Positions 20,829-32,798 of a stretch of DNA of 64,000 bases are shown here, piece by piece; positions within the stretch are counted from its first letter, which is position 1, and every line of letters begins with the position of its first letter. Location: assembly GCA_036365455.1 (NCBI GenBank), contig JAWQUS010000004.1:1495501-1559500 (forward strand). Reading direction: 5' to 3'. The stretch is from Macrosoma leucophasiata. Taxonomy: Eukaryota > Arthropoda > Insecta > Lepidoptera > Hedylidae. A model generated the notes under the pieces. The model was not told where the DNA came from. It saw nothing but the letters and a program-made list of their open reading frames with translations, and did not search any database. The position numbers and the translations under genes were made by a program.

Positions 20829-22241
20829 CAATTTCAATTTCAATTTCAATTTATTTTTGCTTGTTACATGGTACATTTATGGTCTTACAATTAAATTTTA
20901 TGAGCTAAATACATGTAACACCCCGTAGGGGCATCGCAAAAAATATTATATTACAGCGTTTAATATATGTGTACTTGCTTATAGTTAAAATTTAATTACA
21001 TAATATGGGTTTCTTATCTCATTATTATTTTATTTTATTTTATACAACTTAATAATTATTTTAAATTAAAATAAAGATTTTTATTTTTAATTTCATTTTC
21101 ATTAAAATTATCATTATTATAAAATATTTATAATTATTATTTAATATAATTACACTACTTAATTAATTTATGCATTATATTTATTAAATCTACATCACAT
21201 AAGTAAAACAGAAAATATAGCTATAATAAAATTTGGTCAGTACTTATAAACATAATTTTTATTATTATTTACTTAATATTCCGTGGTTATATGATTTCAT
21301 ACACTCGGCATTATACAACTAGTAGACTATTGGATACAGATTTTGGTTATAATTTATTAAACAGTTCGTCTAGTCGATAAAATGCGTTATTTAATAAATA
21401 TTCTTTTAAATGTGTAATAAACGTAGATATTTTTACTTCATTTTTTATTTGGTTTGGTATGCTATTGTATATTTGTATTGCCATTGAGTGGGGACCGTTT
21501 CTGTACATATTAAGGGTGGTGGGAGGGAGTTTTAGTTTGTTTAAGTTTCTATTATTGCGTTTTATTATTTTGATAGGGGAGAAGAGTTCAATATGCTTCT
21601 TGACGAATTTGCAGCATTCAAGGATGTATAGTGAAGGTAAAGTTAAAATTTTATGTTGAATGAAATAAGATTTACAGGAATCAGTCTGTTTAATATTTAC
21701 CAGTATTCTGATACATTTCTTTTGTAATATAAATATGTCTTGTGTCAGAGTACTGTTACCCCACAATATAATGCCGTAAGAGAGTCGTGAATGTATGTGT
21801 GCATAATAAGCTGTTAGAGCAGTGTTAAAGTCTGTTGTTCTCTTGAGTTGTGATATAGCATAAATAAGGGATGAAAGTTGTTTGGTAAGTTTATGGATGT
21901 GTGATTTCCAGTTTAAGCTGCTATCAATATTTATTCCTAAAAGGGTTACGGAGTTTTCAGTAGGTATTTGGATATCTTTATATGAATAATTTATGTTCAG
22001 AGATCGTTTTTGATAAGGTTTAAATTCTATGATTAATGTTTTTTTATAATTTAATTTAAGGTTATGTGTATTTAGCCAGCTCTGGATGTTATCTAAAGTG
22101 GAATCAAGATTTGTCTTTAATTCGGTGACGTTGGTACATTGTAAAAGTATGGATATATCATCAGCAAAGACAGTGCAATGTTCTGAAATCTGTTTCGGCA
22201 AGTCGTTGATATATACCAAAAATAGGTATGGTGGTCCATTA
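20829..22241 (-). mobile_element. LINE-L1, CR1-like, 5'-truncated
   Basis: Contains the ORF 21347-22241 and a 3' UTR of about 500 bases ending in a (ttgaaa)-type microsatellite tail (20829-20852, four caattt units). Short-repeat tails in place of poly(A) are usual for CR1-like LINEs. Truncation at 22241 falls in the reverse transcriptase, leaving GPPYLFLVYINDLP as the first coding text. Confidence 0.8.
21347..22241 (-). pseudogene. Reverse transcriptase, C-terminal half (LINE-L1)
   Basis: About 298 codons without internal stop. It starts inside the block usually written GPLLFL.YINDLP, then has the catalytic FADD motif (TVFADDISILL), the thumb region with LLGINIDSSLNWKSHI, and the C-terminal RT-associated segment (YGIILWGNST, VKKHIELFSP). 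The N-terminal fingers and endonuclease are missing, so it is dead on arrival, a standard 5'-truncated LINE insertion. An intact frame suggests moderate age. Confidence 0.88.
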
Positions 22242-23319
22242 TTTAGATATATCCTGCAGATTTATACATTGTTGCTTTGAGAAAGATATTTTACTTATTT
22301 CCGATACATGTTTTGTTAGATGATACAAGTTCTGTGATGGAGCTCGAGGGCATAGGTACACGATCAGGTTTTACTACACTTTTTCTCAAATACAGTCTAG
22401 AAGTTTGTTGGAGTAATACGGTGCCTACATTAAAAGTCTAATAGGAGCAACATCTGAAAATAATTTCCAGCACAGAGGCATAACACACAGTAAAATTTTA
22501 AAAAATATATGTATTGGCCCATATCAATTACAATAATACATATCATACAACATGCGCAGTAGTCGAACCATGCAATCAAATATCACTCACAAACATATAA
22601 TAGCACATTTCTTACTCTGCACTTTGACAACCGACACCGTCAATAAGGGCCATTAAGCGGCAAAATAGAGCAATTACTGTCCCACCCATACTCCCATACA
22701 ACTTCATACAAAGGTTTCGGCGTGGCATTGGAAAGTTTCGAGGCATGGCACGATCGACATGGGCCCGCGTTAATTCTTACAGTTTTGCACGAAACGCGCA
22801 ACGTGCGCATTCTTTTGTTGAGCGCATTGTACATAAGCGATAGCGATTTCCGTCAAAGATTTATACTATCTTTATGTCCTTTGGGAAACATATCTATTTG
22901 TCAGAATACTATGAAAGATATTTCATCAAAGCGGCGGCAATAACATTAGATTTAATAACAAATAACACAGCTCCAATGGCGAAACTCAATGGTAAGTAAC
23001 TATCTATTACTAGATCGAATGTATGGTTATGTGTGGAAAGCAATGTACAGTTACGTAATTTCGAAAAAAAGAAACGAAAAATAACGGCCAATTATTACCC
23101 AGCAATAAATACAGTAATGGGCTCCTACACATAACTGCGAATTCGCATCGCATCGCATCATACCTGTGATACGAATGCATCGCATGCGATCGCATCGCAT
23201 TGCAGTTTTGTGTTGCCGCCCAATAACAGAATCACGAAACCCTCCACCCGGAACACGATGATAATGAAATCATTCCAAAAAAGTTACTTAAATTTCCAAG
23301 ATTGTGTCAATTTCACATT
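22242..23319. other. Intron with scraps
   Basis: 22318-22490 shows faint REP-A traces (gatggagctcgagggcatag, ccagcacagaggcataac). 23137-23205 is a cgcatcg-rich simple repeat (gcatcgcatcgcatc) with the palindrome gcatcgcatgcgatcgc. The rest shows nothing recognised. Confidence 0.4.
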
Positions 23320-23533
23320 TACTGGTGATAGAGCTCCAGTCACGCTCGCGGGCGCCTAAGCCCGCAAGCTCCGTCACTGGAGCTCTACTATCATGTTCCG
23401 GTCAGAAGGTAGTAATGTACGACCTTGTAATTTCCGGCACAGAGGCATAACAACGGCCTCAGGAGTGGTAACGCATCTGCATTTTGACCTTGGTCTTTGT
23501 GTGGGTGTCTATAGGCTGCAGTCATCACTTAAA
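23320..23533 (+). repeat. REP-A copy with inverted-duplicated head
   Basis: The head appears forwards (ctggtgatagagctccagtc) and then inverted (agctccgtcactggagctct), giving a ~30-bp fold-back at 23322-23392 with spacer near gcctaa. The copy then skips about 50 bases of body to resume at atcatgttccggtcag, and is truncated before its tail. Confidence 0.75.
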
Positions 23534-23852
23534 GACAATTCAAATGTCGCTACCTCTTCTCTAACGTACAACTAGCTTCACAAAGAACACGGCCATTGTT
23601 GTACGCGACAACGTGATATGTCGCAATGTTTGTGAGAATTCTTTCAAACCATACAACCAGCTAGAGTACCCACGAATCATGGCATTAACTGCTTTACACA
23701 TACGTGAGTTGAAAACAAGAATGGGCAATCTAGAATTTTCCACAACTGTTGACTATTAAGAATCAAATTATCACGCCTTTATAAAACGACTTTTGCGTAA
23801 GTAACTACGTAATAGAAAAATGTGGACCAAATTTTAAAGTAGGGTACAATTT

Positions 23853-24131
23853 ACATTGGTGGTAAGTAAGGTAAGGTAATATCACAGCCTATAAACATCT
23901 ACAACAAACCGGAGATTTAATTGTTTGCATTGTCACTTCTGGAGACCACGCCCACTCCATGGCTGGCTCTACTGCAGTAAAGTGATCTATAGGTTTTTTA
24001 TACCCAGATGCGTTACCACGCCTGAGGCCTAAGGCGTTATGCCTCTGTGCCGGGAATGACAGGGCCGTACATTACCACCTGACCGGAACACGATAGTATA
24101 TTAGGTAATGCGATGGTGCCTACCACCAGTA
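23853..24131 (-). repeat. Two REP-A fragments, minus strand
   Basis: 23853-23960 is an old fragment (cagcctataaacatctacaa). 24003-24131 is a younger one (ccagatgcgttaccacgcct...cggaacacgatag) with part of the body deleted before taggtaatgcgatggtg. Confidence 0.65.
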
Positions 24132-24419
24132 TATATAGAAAGAAAAGTCCTGATTCGATGACTGACATATCAACATCCATTTCTAACGGGTTGTTCTAAC
24201 GAAGCAGATGAGGGATAAGGCAGGATTTTAAATTCTTACGTGAACGGATTGTCTCACATTTATTACACACATTACCACCGAGAGAGGCACTGGGAAATAT
24301 ACGTATTAGGTAATGCAGTGGTGCCAAAACTATTACGATAGTTAGTTTATCTTAGTTTCTGTTAATCAAACATGAAACCTTTAACCCACACCGACTGATA
24401 CGAGGCAGTGCTCAAAGGT

Positions 24420-24655
24420 GCGGTGTTTATGCTCGTTTCTGAGCAGAACGTGCAAATATGGCACGAACTTCCCTCTGAGGTGTTCCTTCAGCGCTACAAT
24501 ATGGCGTTCTTCAAAACTGGTGCTATAGAGTTTTCCAGAGCTGGCAGCGCCTTCGCATTCCCCTAGTGTTGCAAATGTTCATAGGCAACGGTGACATCTT
24601 TCCATCAGGGGGCCCGTCTGCTTGTCTGTAAACATTTTGACATAATAAAAAAACC
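24420..24655 (+). repeat. Jockey-like LINE 3' end fragment
   Basis: Plus strand encodes, with frame breaks, a version of the RT C-terminus also present at 27226-27638: compare atggcacgaacttccctctg and gcgctacaatatggcgttct with the other copy. Ends in ccgtctgcttgtctgtaaac and an A-rich tail. Widespread in Lepidoptera. Confidence 0.65.
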
Positions 24656-24658
24656 TAA

Positions 24659-24954
24659 CTGCCTCAGTAGCCTAGCGGTAGTAGGCCAATACTACTACGG
24701 AGGAGGTTCGATTCCGGGGTCGGAGGCTAATGACAGATAACGGTTTAAGATCCTTTATCTCTGGTTCTATTGGGATTTTTCCATTTTCTGTAAGTTTCCC
24801 AGTACCTCGGAGTTTAGTAATGTGCCCGGAGATGGCAACAGGCTCGCCACCTGTTACATAAACCAAAACGTTACCTGCGAATCGTGGGTGTTTGCATGTA
24901 TGCATGCATTTTACCTCTGCCTACCCCTTCGGGGATTCCAGGCGTGAAGTGAAG
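24659..24954 (+). repeat. SINE-B copy, full length
   Basis: tRNA-like head gcctcagtagcctagcggta with box B ggttcgattccggg, body and 3' end ctctgcctaccccttcgggg...ggcgtgaag as in the copy at 16379. Directly follows the A-rich tail of the LINE fragment. Confidence 0.8.
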
Positions 24955-25349
24955 AAAAAACCTATTCGTGCATGTGCTTCCTTAAAATTCCCCGTTCATA
25001 CACTCTTAAGTCAAAGACGCGTAAAAAGTATCTAGGTGCAACGATCCGACTGCATACGGAGATGCGCCTATAAATGGCGGCGCAAAAACGGCTTCCCATC
25101 GCTTCCTGAGCGGTCAATTTCCTAAGGTGTACTTCGAAAGCTGATTTGAACGCGTGTTCGTTCATCGCTTTAGATTAAATGTGGTGAATAGTTGAAGATC
25201 GTATACATTTCTAATTTGAATTATTTTCTAGATCGTAAAAGTAAAAACCAAATTATTATAAGTAATGTGCAAGACATTGTTATTTGCTGTCAATTTTTCA
25301 TATCAATTTGTACTTCCTTCAGAAGCAATAGTGATAATCTGACTGATGT

Positions 25350-25670
25350 TAAAATAGGCATGAAAAAAGGCATGCTCCGATGGTTCGGGCATATAGAAAG
25401 AATGTCGAATGAGCGAATGACTAAACAGATATACAATACGAATGTGGATGGTTGCAGAGGCCCAGGAAGACCAAGGCTGACCTACCATGACCAAATAGGT
25501 CGAGTTCTGTCTGACGGTGGGGTCAAAAGTCTTAGGAATCGGCGTGCATGTATGAAGAGAATGATGAAGGTAGACGAGGCACGAGAGGTTTGTCAGAACC
25601 GGGATGTCTGGCGCTCTACACTCTCTGCCTACCCCGTTAGGGACCTGGCGTGAAGATACATACATGTTAA
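25350..25670 (+). mobile_element. LINE-L4 (RTE-like) 3' end, young copy
   Basis: Open frame to the stop at 25653: KKGMLRWFGHIERMSNER, GCRGPGRPRLTYHDQIG, NRRACMKRMMKVDEAREVC, WRSTLSAYPV. This is the C-terminal domain common to RTE-like LINE proteins in insects. Followed by gtgaagatacatacat, a cata-type tail. It differs from 42415-42710 at only two bases that I can see over ~290, so both inserted recently. The reverse transcriptase is missing (5' truncation). Confidence 0.8.
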
Positions 25671-27225
25671 AATAGTGACAAAAAACTTACAGGTAAAATA
25701 TTATACAAATTTCAATTCCTTCCTTCCAAAAATTAGATAAGAAGAAAAAGAAAAATAAATTCGTCAAAGCTAAATCTAAGTTATTTTATACAAACTGCAC
25801 TTCAACAACATATCACTAATACAGTAACATTAAAAGTAAGTGAATACAGTAGCTCAATCCGAATCTAAAATACTTCAACGCTGACGCTAGAACGCATAAG
25901 AAAATATTAAGCACACTACAAACGCAAATCCGTTTAAACCATTCAAGATTATAATGTCACAGAGTTATGAATGAAGATAAACAGGTTGACGAGATCAAAA
26001 AGAGTTATCAACATATCTGTGGTAGAGTGGGCGTCGATATAAAAATTACGTGTGTGTGGGCGACAGTTTGTGAATAATTGTGCCACTTTGTTTGGTCTGA
26101 TGAAAGGAGTGAGTGTTGAGTGTGGAAATAAAAATACTTATATTGCTCGCCGTGTTTGTAAGTTAACATATTAAGTAAACACGATAGATCTATTAGGAAA
26201 TGGTACTGTATGCCATATTGACCTAGCTTCAATAACAGCGTGTTCATACACGAGTCTGACAAATAAATAAACACTACATTTTTGAAAAGACAGAGGTGTT
26301 GGCGTGAATCTCGTATTTGGATGCGGATACAGTACGTCTTATTACGATCCAATAAGGAAACAGCTAATATTTTGTTTAATTTGTTCAAATGATAATACGT
26401 ATTAAGGAGACGAAAATATGTAATAGCGCTTCAGTTTAGGTTGACAATAGGTCATACGGCTGTTGTCTTGCAAAACCCTTGTTATTTGCACGATTGTTAA
26501 AAAAACCGAGTATTACCCTCTATTAGTCACTTTGTTCATACACGCCGATAAAGAAATATACTTAGGTACACATATCTACATTGCATAGGGAAATCACAAG
26601 AACTGCTCTCTGAACAACGCTTTGTGTCTGCGAAATTTTAAAGGGTACTTAAACAAAACTATTTCGTATTTATTTTCCTACTTCATATAAACGGACCAGC
26701 ATGCGGCCGCTGGCAGTCATCCTGTCGCTTGATTAACTACACTTGTTTTAAGAATGCCTCCTTCCAATTATTGGCTTTCAACGCAAACAATTCAGTCGTA
26801 TTATAGTCGTAACGTCCGGATTTGGTACGGAGCGGACAGCGGATTCGGTACGCTCCGAATCAAATCTGGCCGTGTGTAGAGAAAACCCGCGCGAACGGAC
26901 CGCATCGGACTTGATTAATAATAATTCTGTATTATTAATCAAATATTATGCGGTCCGCTTTGGTCCGGTTTGGTCGGGCGGACCGAGTCCGGTCATGTGT
27001 TACTACTATTAGGATCAAAAGCGTCTGTCACAACAACAAAAAACTTATTTACCAAACCAGGTATTATCGGTTCGCCGCCCGTCAAGGCTCCCCTATACGA
27101 CTATAATAAACATGTTAATTCCTAGTTTTAAATGAGAACCGCATTAGAGCCTTGTATGTCTTGATCTGGATGGGCTAAACCATATTGAGAAGTCTAGATG
27201 TAAGTTATACGACACTTGGACCATA
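25671..27225. other. Intron; GC-rich palindromic block at 26.8-27.0 kb
   Basis: 25.7-26.8 kb is AT-rich with no recognised repeat; the 126-codon minus-strand ORF at 26008-26388 lacks coding character. 26805-27010 is a GC-rich foldable block: a perfect 13-bp stem ttgattaataata/tattattaatcaa with loop attctg (26911-26942), enclosed by ggaccgcat/atgcggtcc, with several cggtccg words. Probably a MITE; ends not defined. Confidence 0.45.
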
Positions 27226-27638
27226 TTTTTTTTTTATGTCAATGTATTGACAGACAAGCAGACGGGCCACCTGATGGAAAGTAGTCACCGTCGCCTATGA
27301 ACATTTGCAACACCAGGGGAGTCGCCAACGCGCTGCCAGCCCTGAAGGACTCTTTTGACGCCATTTTTGAAGAACCCCATATTGTAGCACCTAGGGAACC
27401 CCGCAGAGGGAAGTTCATTCCACAATTTACACGTTCTGGACAAAAACGAACGTGAGAACCGCACCGTTGAACATTGCCAAGTGTCCAGTCGGTGAGGGTG
27501 GAACTTCTCTCTTCGGCGGGTAGTGCGGTGTAGGAAAAGAGACGGTGGCACCATGTCGAACAGTTCGACAGAGCACTCGCCATTGTAGAGATGGTATAAA
27601 AATAGTATCTTTTCTAGATTTAATTGTAAAATATACAT
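27226..27638 (-). repeat. Jockey-like LINE 3' end (RT C-terminus)
   Basis: Minus-strand frame of 117 codons includes SRTCKLWNELPSAGFPR, NMGFFKNGVKRVLQGWQ and ends PGVANVHRRR, the typical tail of jockey-type reverse transcriptases in Lepidoptera. The 3' end (ccatcaggtggcccgtctgc on the minus strand) is followed by a T/A tail at 27226-27236. 5'-truncated. Confidence 0.7.
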
Positions 27639-28196
27639 ATTTGATCGTGTTACTTGTAAATTAAATGTCCTAGGTACTGTTGTAAAGCCTTCGTAATTTC
27701 ATTTATACTGACTACTTCACTCTCTATAAGGTAACTTGTTACTATGTATATTCATTGGCGAATTTAAATTTGAATTCTCTTTTAGAAAATTGCGTAACCA
27801 ATACACAATGTTTTGAGAAATTTGAAGTTTAAAAGGAATCTAGAAATTTAAAATTTAATAAAGAATAAAAAAACAAAATTTATTTTGTTTTTTTATTCTT
27901 TATTAATTCTTTATTATTAGAAATAACTGCAAATAATAGTGCCACTGAATTATAAGAAGTACTTCAAGGTTTGAAAGACATTTAGAAATATATCGGGAAC
28001 ATGGCAATTCAATATTAAACGGACATTTTCCGAAATGCGCTACGCTTTTTAGTTGCTTTTTCAACTTCTTCCAAACAAAACTAGAATATTTTCATTATAT
28101 TTCAATTTTCGAAATTTTCATTTATACTAATATTTCCAAATTTCTGATGGATAACCAAAACTTCGTTTCAGTCCGGAATAACCTTTAACTATTTTG
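27639..28196. other. Intron, AT-rich, short inverted repeat
   Basis: 27858-27912 contains aaagaataaaaaaacaaaat and its near complement, giving an AT-rich hairpin. Nothing else recognised. Confidence 0.4.
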
Positions 28197-28842
28197 AACC
28201 GACTTCGAAAAAACCGGACAAGTGCGAGTTCGACTCGCGTGGTGAGGGTTCCGTAATTTAAATAAATATTTTCGAAAATATTACAGATTTAAAATGCAGG
28301 GACATAGCGGTTACGGTGGTACCGACAGGGGGGGTTTTATTATTTAGAATTTTCGATTTAATTTGAATACTCAAACTTCTTATAGGTTTTCCAGTAATCT
28401 ATAGGCAAATAACTATTTTCCACATTTTTTTCAAAATTTTAAGTTCAGTCGTTTCGGAGATAGGGGGGGGGCGGTTGGTCAATTTTCGTCGTTTTTCTTA
28501 AATAACTTCAAATTTGTTTATGCAAATATTATTAAAAAAATATATCTGAGATGCTGACAACAACTTATTTCATTTGATATGTCACACGACACAGTTTACG
28601 CTTTATTTATTTTTTAATTTTCTGATTTACCCCCGAAAGTGGCCCCCCCTAATTAAAATTTATTATTTTACTTGACGTGTTCACCTTTGGGTCACCAATT
28701 TACATATATTCATCAAATTTCAACTCAATCGGTCGAGTAGTTTCGGAGCAAATTGGCTGTGACAGACGGACAGACAGACAGACAGACGCACGAGTGATCC
28801 TATAGGGTTCCTTTTTTCCTCTTAAGGTACGGAACCCTAAAA
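28197..28842 (+). repeat. Dispersed repeat with GGGTTCCGTA ends
   Basis: Starts gaaccgacttcgaaaaaacc, ggacaagtgcgagttcgact, gagggttccgtaat and ends ggtacggaaccctaaaaa; near the 3' end it has acagacggacagacagac. The start and end share an inverted gggttccgta/tacggaaccct. This is a familiar arthropod repeat of unsettled class. A decayed inverted copy lies at 58243-58842. Confidence 0.7.
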
Positions 28843-29460
28843 AGGAGAACGTTTGAACGTTTTTTATTTGACGGTGAAAATAGAATCAACAAAGAAAATT
28901 AATTCAGACTTTGAATACTTTGCTAATTTCAGTAACACTCATTTTAGTCACGTCAACAATTCTGTACAAATATTCTTCATAGGTACTTGCCTACTTCCTT
29001 TAAACTTTAAATGATTGTATTTGAATCACGGCAGTAGTATATAAAGAAGTTAAAGGAAAAACTTGTCAGGTGAGTGGACTTTAAAAGTTTACGAGTAGGT
29101 AATAGACAACCCACGAAACAACAGGTACTTGGCCGAATTTTATTTACGTCAAGCAATCTTTTTAAAAAAATGCATGTCTCAGTCCTCTTCCATCAGGATG
29201 CTGACCACGCCTTTCGGTAATTAACCTTAATGATCAATTCGAACATCTGCGACCGCCAGACACACCATTGTTTTGTATAATTAATGGTACAAATTATACA
29301 TTCAATGTCGATACCTGTCATTAGCATATAATGTGACAATGTCATTAGCTAATGATCCCTCATTATACCGTTATTGATTATTTATTTATGAGTGTGATCA
29401 GTAATTATAGAATTTTGGTTTATTAATGTGATCAGAAAATACTGGTATAAAATGCAAGTA
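28843..29460. other. Intron, nothing recognised
   Basis: AT-rich, no repeat family or ORF of note. Confidence 0.4.
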
Positions 29461-29890
29461 TTTTTGTGTAATGAAGTGGCAAACAAGCATACAGTTAACA
29501 TTGATGGTAAGTGATACAGTAGCCTATAAACATCTAAATAAAACCTGAGATTTCAATGTGAGAACTAGTTACTGATGAGAACTAAGTTATTATTATTATT
29601 TTATAATGAAACGAAGGTGGCAAACAAATATACAGTTCACACACCTACATGTTACGTGATGATTGCAGCCTATAGACATCTACACAAAAACCAGAGGTCA
29701 GAAATGCAGATGCGTTGCCACCCCCGAGACCTTAGTTGTTAATGTCTCTGTGACAGCTATTACGGGGCCATGCATTTCTTTCTAACCGGAACGCGATAGT
29801 GCTGAACACGACCATTTCGCGGCAGATAGATTAGGTAACCCAGTGGTGCCTACGCCCTCGAGTCCCAACACTGGGGCTCAACCACCAGTA
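29461..29890 (-). repeat. Two REP-A copies in tandem, minus strand
   Basis: 29461-29556 is a 3'-end fragment (gaagtggcaaacaagcatac). 29603-29890 is a full-span old copy (tgtctctgtgacagctattacg, gctcaaccaccagta) with many substitutions, of the older subfamily. Confidence 0.7.
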
Positions 29891-29919
29891 TCCAGGTAAT
29901 GCATCCAAAAGCAGTAGCC

Positions 29920-30400
29920 TGCTAATGCCTGCTATCATTAAGCCAAGGAAGCCAGTTACTAAATAAATAAGCAGCTCTCGGAAGTCCTGACCTCGACAAG
30001 TCACAGGCCGGGCAACAGTGTAAGGCGTGTGGAAGTGTTACTTCGACGAAAAGGGAGGATCCTCCGACCAGTCGAGGTGATAGCGCCTGGTAGAGCGCGG
30101 CCCAGCGGTTGACGTCGGGAAGCTGTATATATGCCAACTCTTGAGAAATCTTGGTATGTGCGATGTTATTCGATTGACACGCCATCTACCGTACTGGACA
30201 AGTACTGTGAGGTTTCGTCTGTGTTCCACTAGTTGGCGCCTTAATGTAGTGGACGCACTGGACGCTACAGGCGTATCGAATGTAAACCGGCTCGGAGCTG
30301 CGGCTGGTCTGACGAGACACGGCTCAGGGCGTCCGACACACGATACTGGACGGCGAAATCATTGGACATGATTGTGAGGGGATTTTATAAACTGTGTATC
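29920..30400. other. GC-rich block, origin unknown
   Basis: About 480 bases, GC-rich against the AT-rich surroundings, with overlapping open frames on both strands (minus 29922-30185, plus 30141-30371). The minus-strand text includes ISQELAYIQLPDVNRWAAL; the plus strand VNRLGAAAGLTRHG. No domain recognised. It could be a decayed transposon gene or a host exon remnant. Confidence 0.4.
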
Positions 30401-30480
30401 GGGCAAGTTTCGAATTATCACGTTATTAACATCAGGTATCGAAGTTGGCAGAGTGCTGATGCATTGATACTTTTTTAGTC

Positions 30481-30806
30481 TAACGAAGGTGGCAAACACG
30501 CATGCAGGTTACATGCATGTTAAGTCATCTACACAAAACTAGATGTCATAATGCAGGTGCGCTGCCATACCTGAGACTGAGACAAAATACATATTCAACT
30601 TTTCACTTCTGCCAGTACACCCGTTGTTTCTTTCTATGACCCAGTAATGACGATCACAGATGACAAAAAAAACTTGAGCTTCAGAGGCGGCAACGTATCT
30701 ATATTTTGACTTCCGGTTTTGTGTAGGTGTGTATAAACTGCAGTATTCATTGTAGTTAATTTACATCAATGTGAACTGCATGTTTGCCACCATCATATCA
30801 TAAAAA
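30481..30806. repeat. REP-A fragments in opposite orientation
   Basis: 30481-30575 is a minus-strand 3'-end fragment (gaaggtggcaaacacgcatg). 30680-30806 is a plus-strand 3' half (gaggcggcaacgtatctata, catcaatgtgaactgcatgt). Both old. Confidence 0.6.
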
Positions 30807-32036
30807 CTTTGCTGGAGCTCTCATTTAAATGAACCATTTAGTGTCACGGCAACAAAGAATGAAGCAAATATAAACAACCCTTATTATCCAGCTAAAACTG
30901 GCAAAACCTGTCTACCATTCACAAGTGTTTTACTACACTTAGGATAATTACTAGGAAATGTGTGGTTTCCTACCGTTCCACGTTTATTGCACGTTCAACC
31001 CTCCAAACGTACTCGTCCACAGTAGGAAATGCGCAATGGAACGCGTCAACCTTAATAGTTGTTATTATACTCTCGGTAGTCTCGAGAAAACTGATTAGAG
31101 TTATTGAAGTATAAATATTGGCTTACACCAATAAATTATACACTGGCATGTGTTAGACATAATGCGGAAGTGTGGTGGCTTCTGCATAATTATGAAAAAT
31201 CAACATCATCTAACATAAGTGCCAATGCTAGATCGCGCAAGAGAAATTATGCAGATAATTACACCATTTTAAAATTAGGTACGTTTTCGTTTGTGTTATA
31301 CGAGAATTACTTATCCGATACCGATAAGTACATATTACGATGATGGAATTATCTTTCTAAATACATTTTTTTCTGCTTTTTGTACCTCATTTTTAATCCT
31401 TTAATATTTTATTACGTATCATTTCTATAAATTACACATAAGAAACCAGGCAGTCAAAATATAAAATTAATAGGCACAGGTTTTTTAACTTAGCACATTC
31501 TCCAACTGATTATGGAGATTTAGGGGTCCATCTGCTACTTAATGGATTATCCCGAAGCAGCAGATGGGCCCTATATGGTACAAGAACATTAAGAAATCAA
31601 TTGTCATATTTTTCTGGCAGCCTGAGGGATTGAATTAATGCCTCAATTTTACCACACACATCGCCTAGATTTAATTAAATCGACATACGCGGACTACTTG
31701 TCTCTAATGCAAGTGATTTTCTTTTACCACTTTAGTTTGTAACCAACATGTAGCCAAACACCAGAGGCGTGACACGGTCGCGGATCCCAATAATTTGTCG
31801 CATACATAAACATGAAAATCGTATCAATTGGTATCGTGTATAATTACGGCGGTTTCTCTTGACAACATAAATGTGGTGGCTGGAGGGCAGCAAACTGGTT
31901 AATTGTGCCTATCACACTAGCTAGTTAGGTGAGTGATGTGGATGTAGGAAGATACGTGCGTTCAGCATTAGAAATAGGAAAAGGGGGAAGGCATAATGTG
32001 CAGATATTTTACGGAATCAGGTGCTATATTTTTAAT
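30807..32036. other. Intron with one dispersed scrap
   Basis: 31500-31640 includes ggtccatctgctacttaatg, its near-inverted echo agcagcagatgggccct, and aagaaatcaattgtcatatt, the last shared with 11145-11245. The plus-strand ORF at 31104-31343 shows no domain. Otherwise AT-rich and unassigned. Confidence 0.4.
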
Positions 32037-32051
32037 AAATAGGTATTATCA

Positions 32052-32798
32052 ATTAATTGTTTTAAACTTTCACGATTTGTATTCATATTTTTATATTGTA
32101 AACGGGACTTAATCGCGTACTATTTTAATCGAAGTATTTACCTCGACACTCGACGTTTCGGCCGTAATGCAACGGCCGTGGTCACGAGTAGACTGCTGCT
32201 CCATGGTGTCATCGTCTCGTACCCGCGCCAGTTCTTCGAACTACCCGCGGTTGGTCGTCATTATTTCGATTCAATACATTAAGGTCCCGACACACAACAC
32301 TCACAACATCCGACGATTTATCCGACGATACATCCCGACGTCTACATTGCCCGATAACCGGATTCCACGAAACTGACAACCTATATCCATCCTCCCGGTT
32401 GAATTTTTTGTATTTTCTGATCTCAACCGCTTCACGTACCATCCTATTATAGTAGTGACGTTCAGTGGAGAGGATTTTCGGGTTGTGAAGTTCGATCCAG
32501 TGGTTTGGTCCCGACTCCAGTAGATGCTCCGCGATCGCTGACTTGTTCACCTGGCGATTCTTAACTGCTGCTATGTGCTCCTTAATTCGCTCAGCTATCG
32601 TGCGCTTAGTTTGACCGATATAGGAACTACCGCAACTGCAGTCGACCTTATAAACACCAGGAGTTTGAAACGGTATCACATCCTTAGCCGTTCTCACTCG
32701 TGACCACGTCCGTTGCATTACGGCCGAAACGTCGAGTGTCGAGGTAAGTACTTCGATTAAAATAGTACGCGATTAAGTCCCGTTTACAATATAAAAAT
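32052..32798 (-). mobile_element. Penelope-like element, internally deleted, with inverted terminal repeats
   Basis: A GIY-YIG ORF flanked by inverted repeats: 32087-32189 and 32696-32798 pair over 103 bp with two mismatches that I can see. A 15-bp direct repeat aaataggtattatca lies at 32037-32051 and 32795-32809, the second abutting the right repeat, the first separated from the left repeat by ~35 bases. Penelope-like elements carry LTR-like repeats in direct or inverted order and often a ~35-bp extra stretch at one end, so the layout fits. The reverse transcriptase is missing. Confidence 0.8.
32209..32718 (-). pseudogene. GIY-YIG endonuclease domain of a Penelope-like element
   Basis: 169-codon frame starting inside the right terminal repeat. 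GVYKVDCSCGSSYIGQT gives the GVY...YIG catalytic strand pair with a CxC motif between; downstream are KRTIAERIKEH (catalytic Arg region), SAIAEHLLESGPNHWIE and ILSTERHYYNRMVREAVEI. In this family GIY-YIG is the C-terminal endonuclease that nicks the target for reverse transcription. The RT that should precede it is absent, so this copy is non-autonomous or dead, although the domain frame is intact. The C-terminus runs into unrelated text near 32350. Confidence 0.85.

Noticed and set aside
25303..25665. 120-codon minus-strand ORF and its twin at 42340-42717
   Set aside because: Antisense shadows of LINE-L4 coding sequence; their similarity reflects the shared LINE.
26008..26388. 126-codon minus-strand ORF
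   Set aside because: No domain, no splice context and AT-driven residue use; likely chance.
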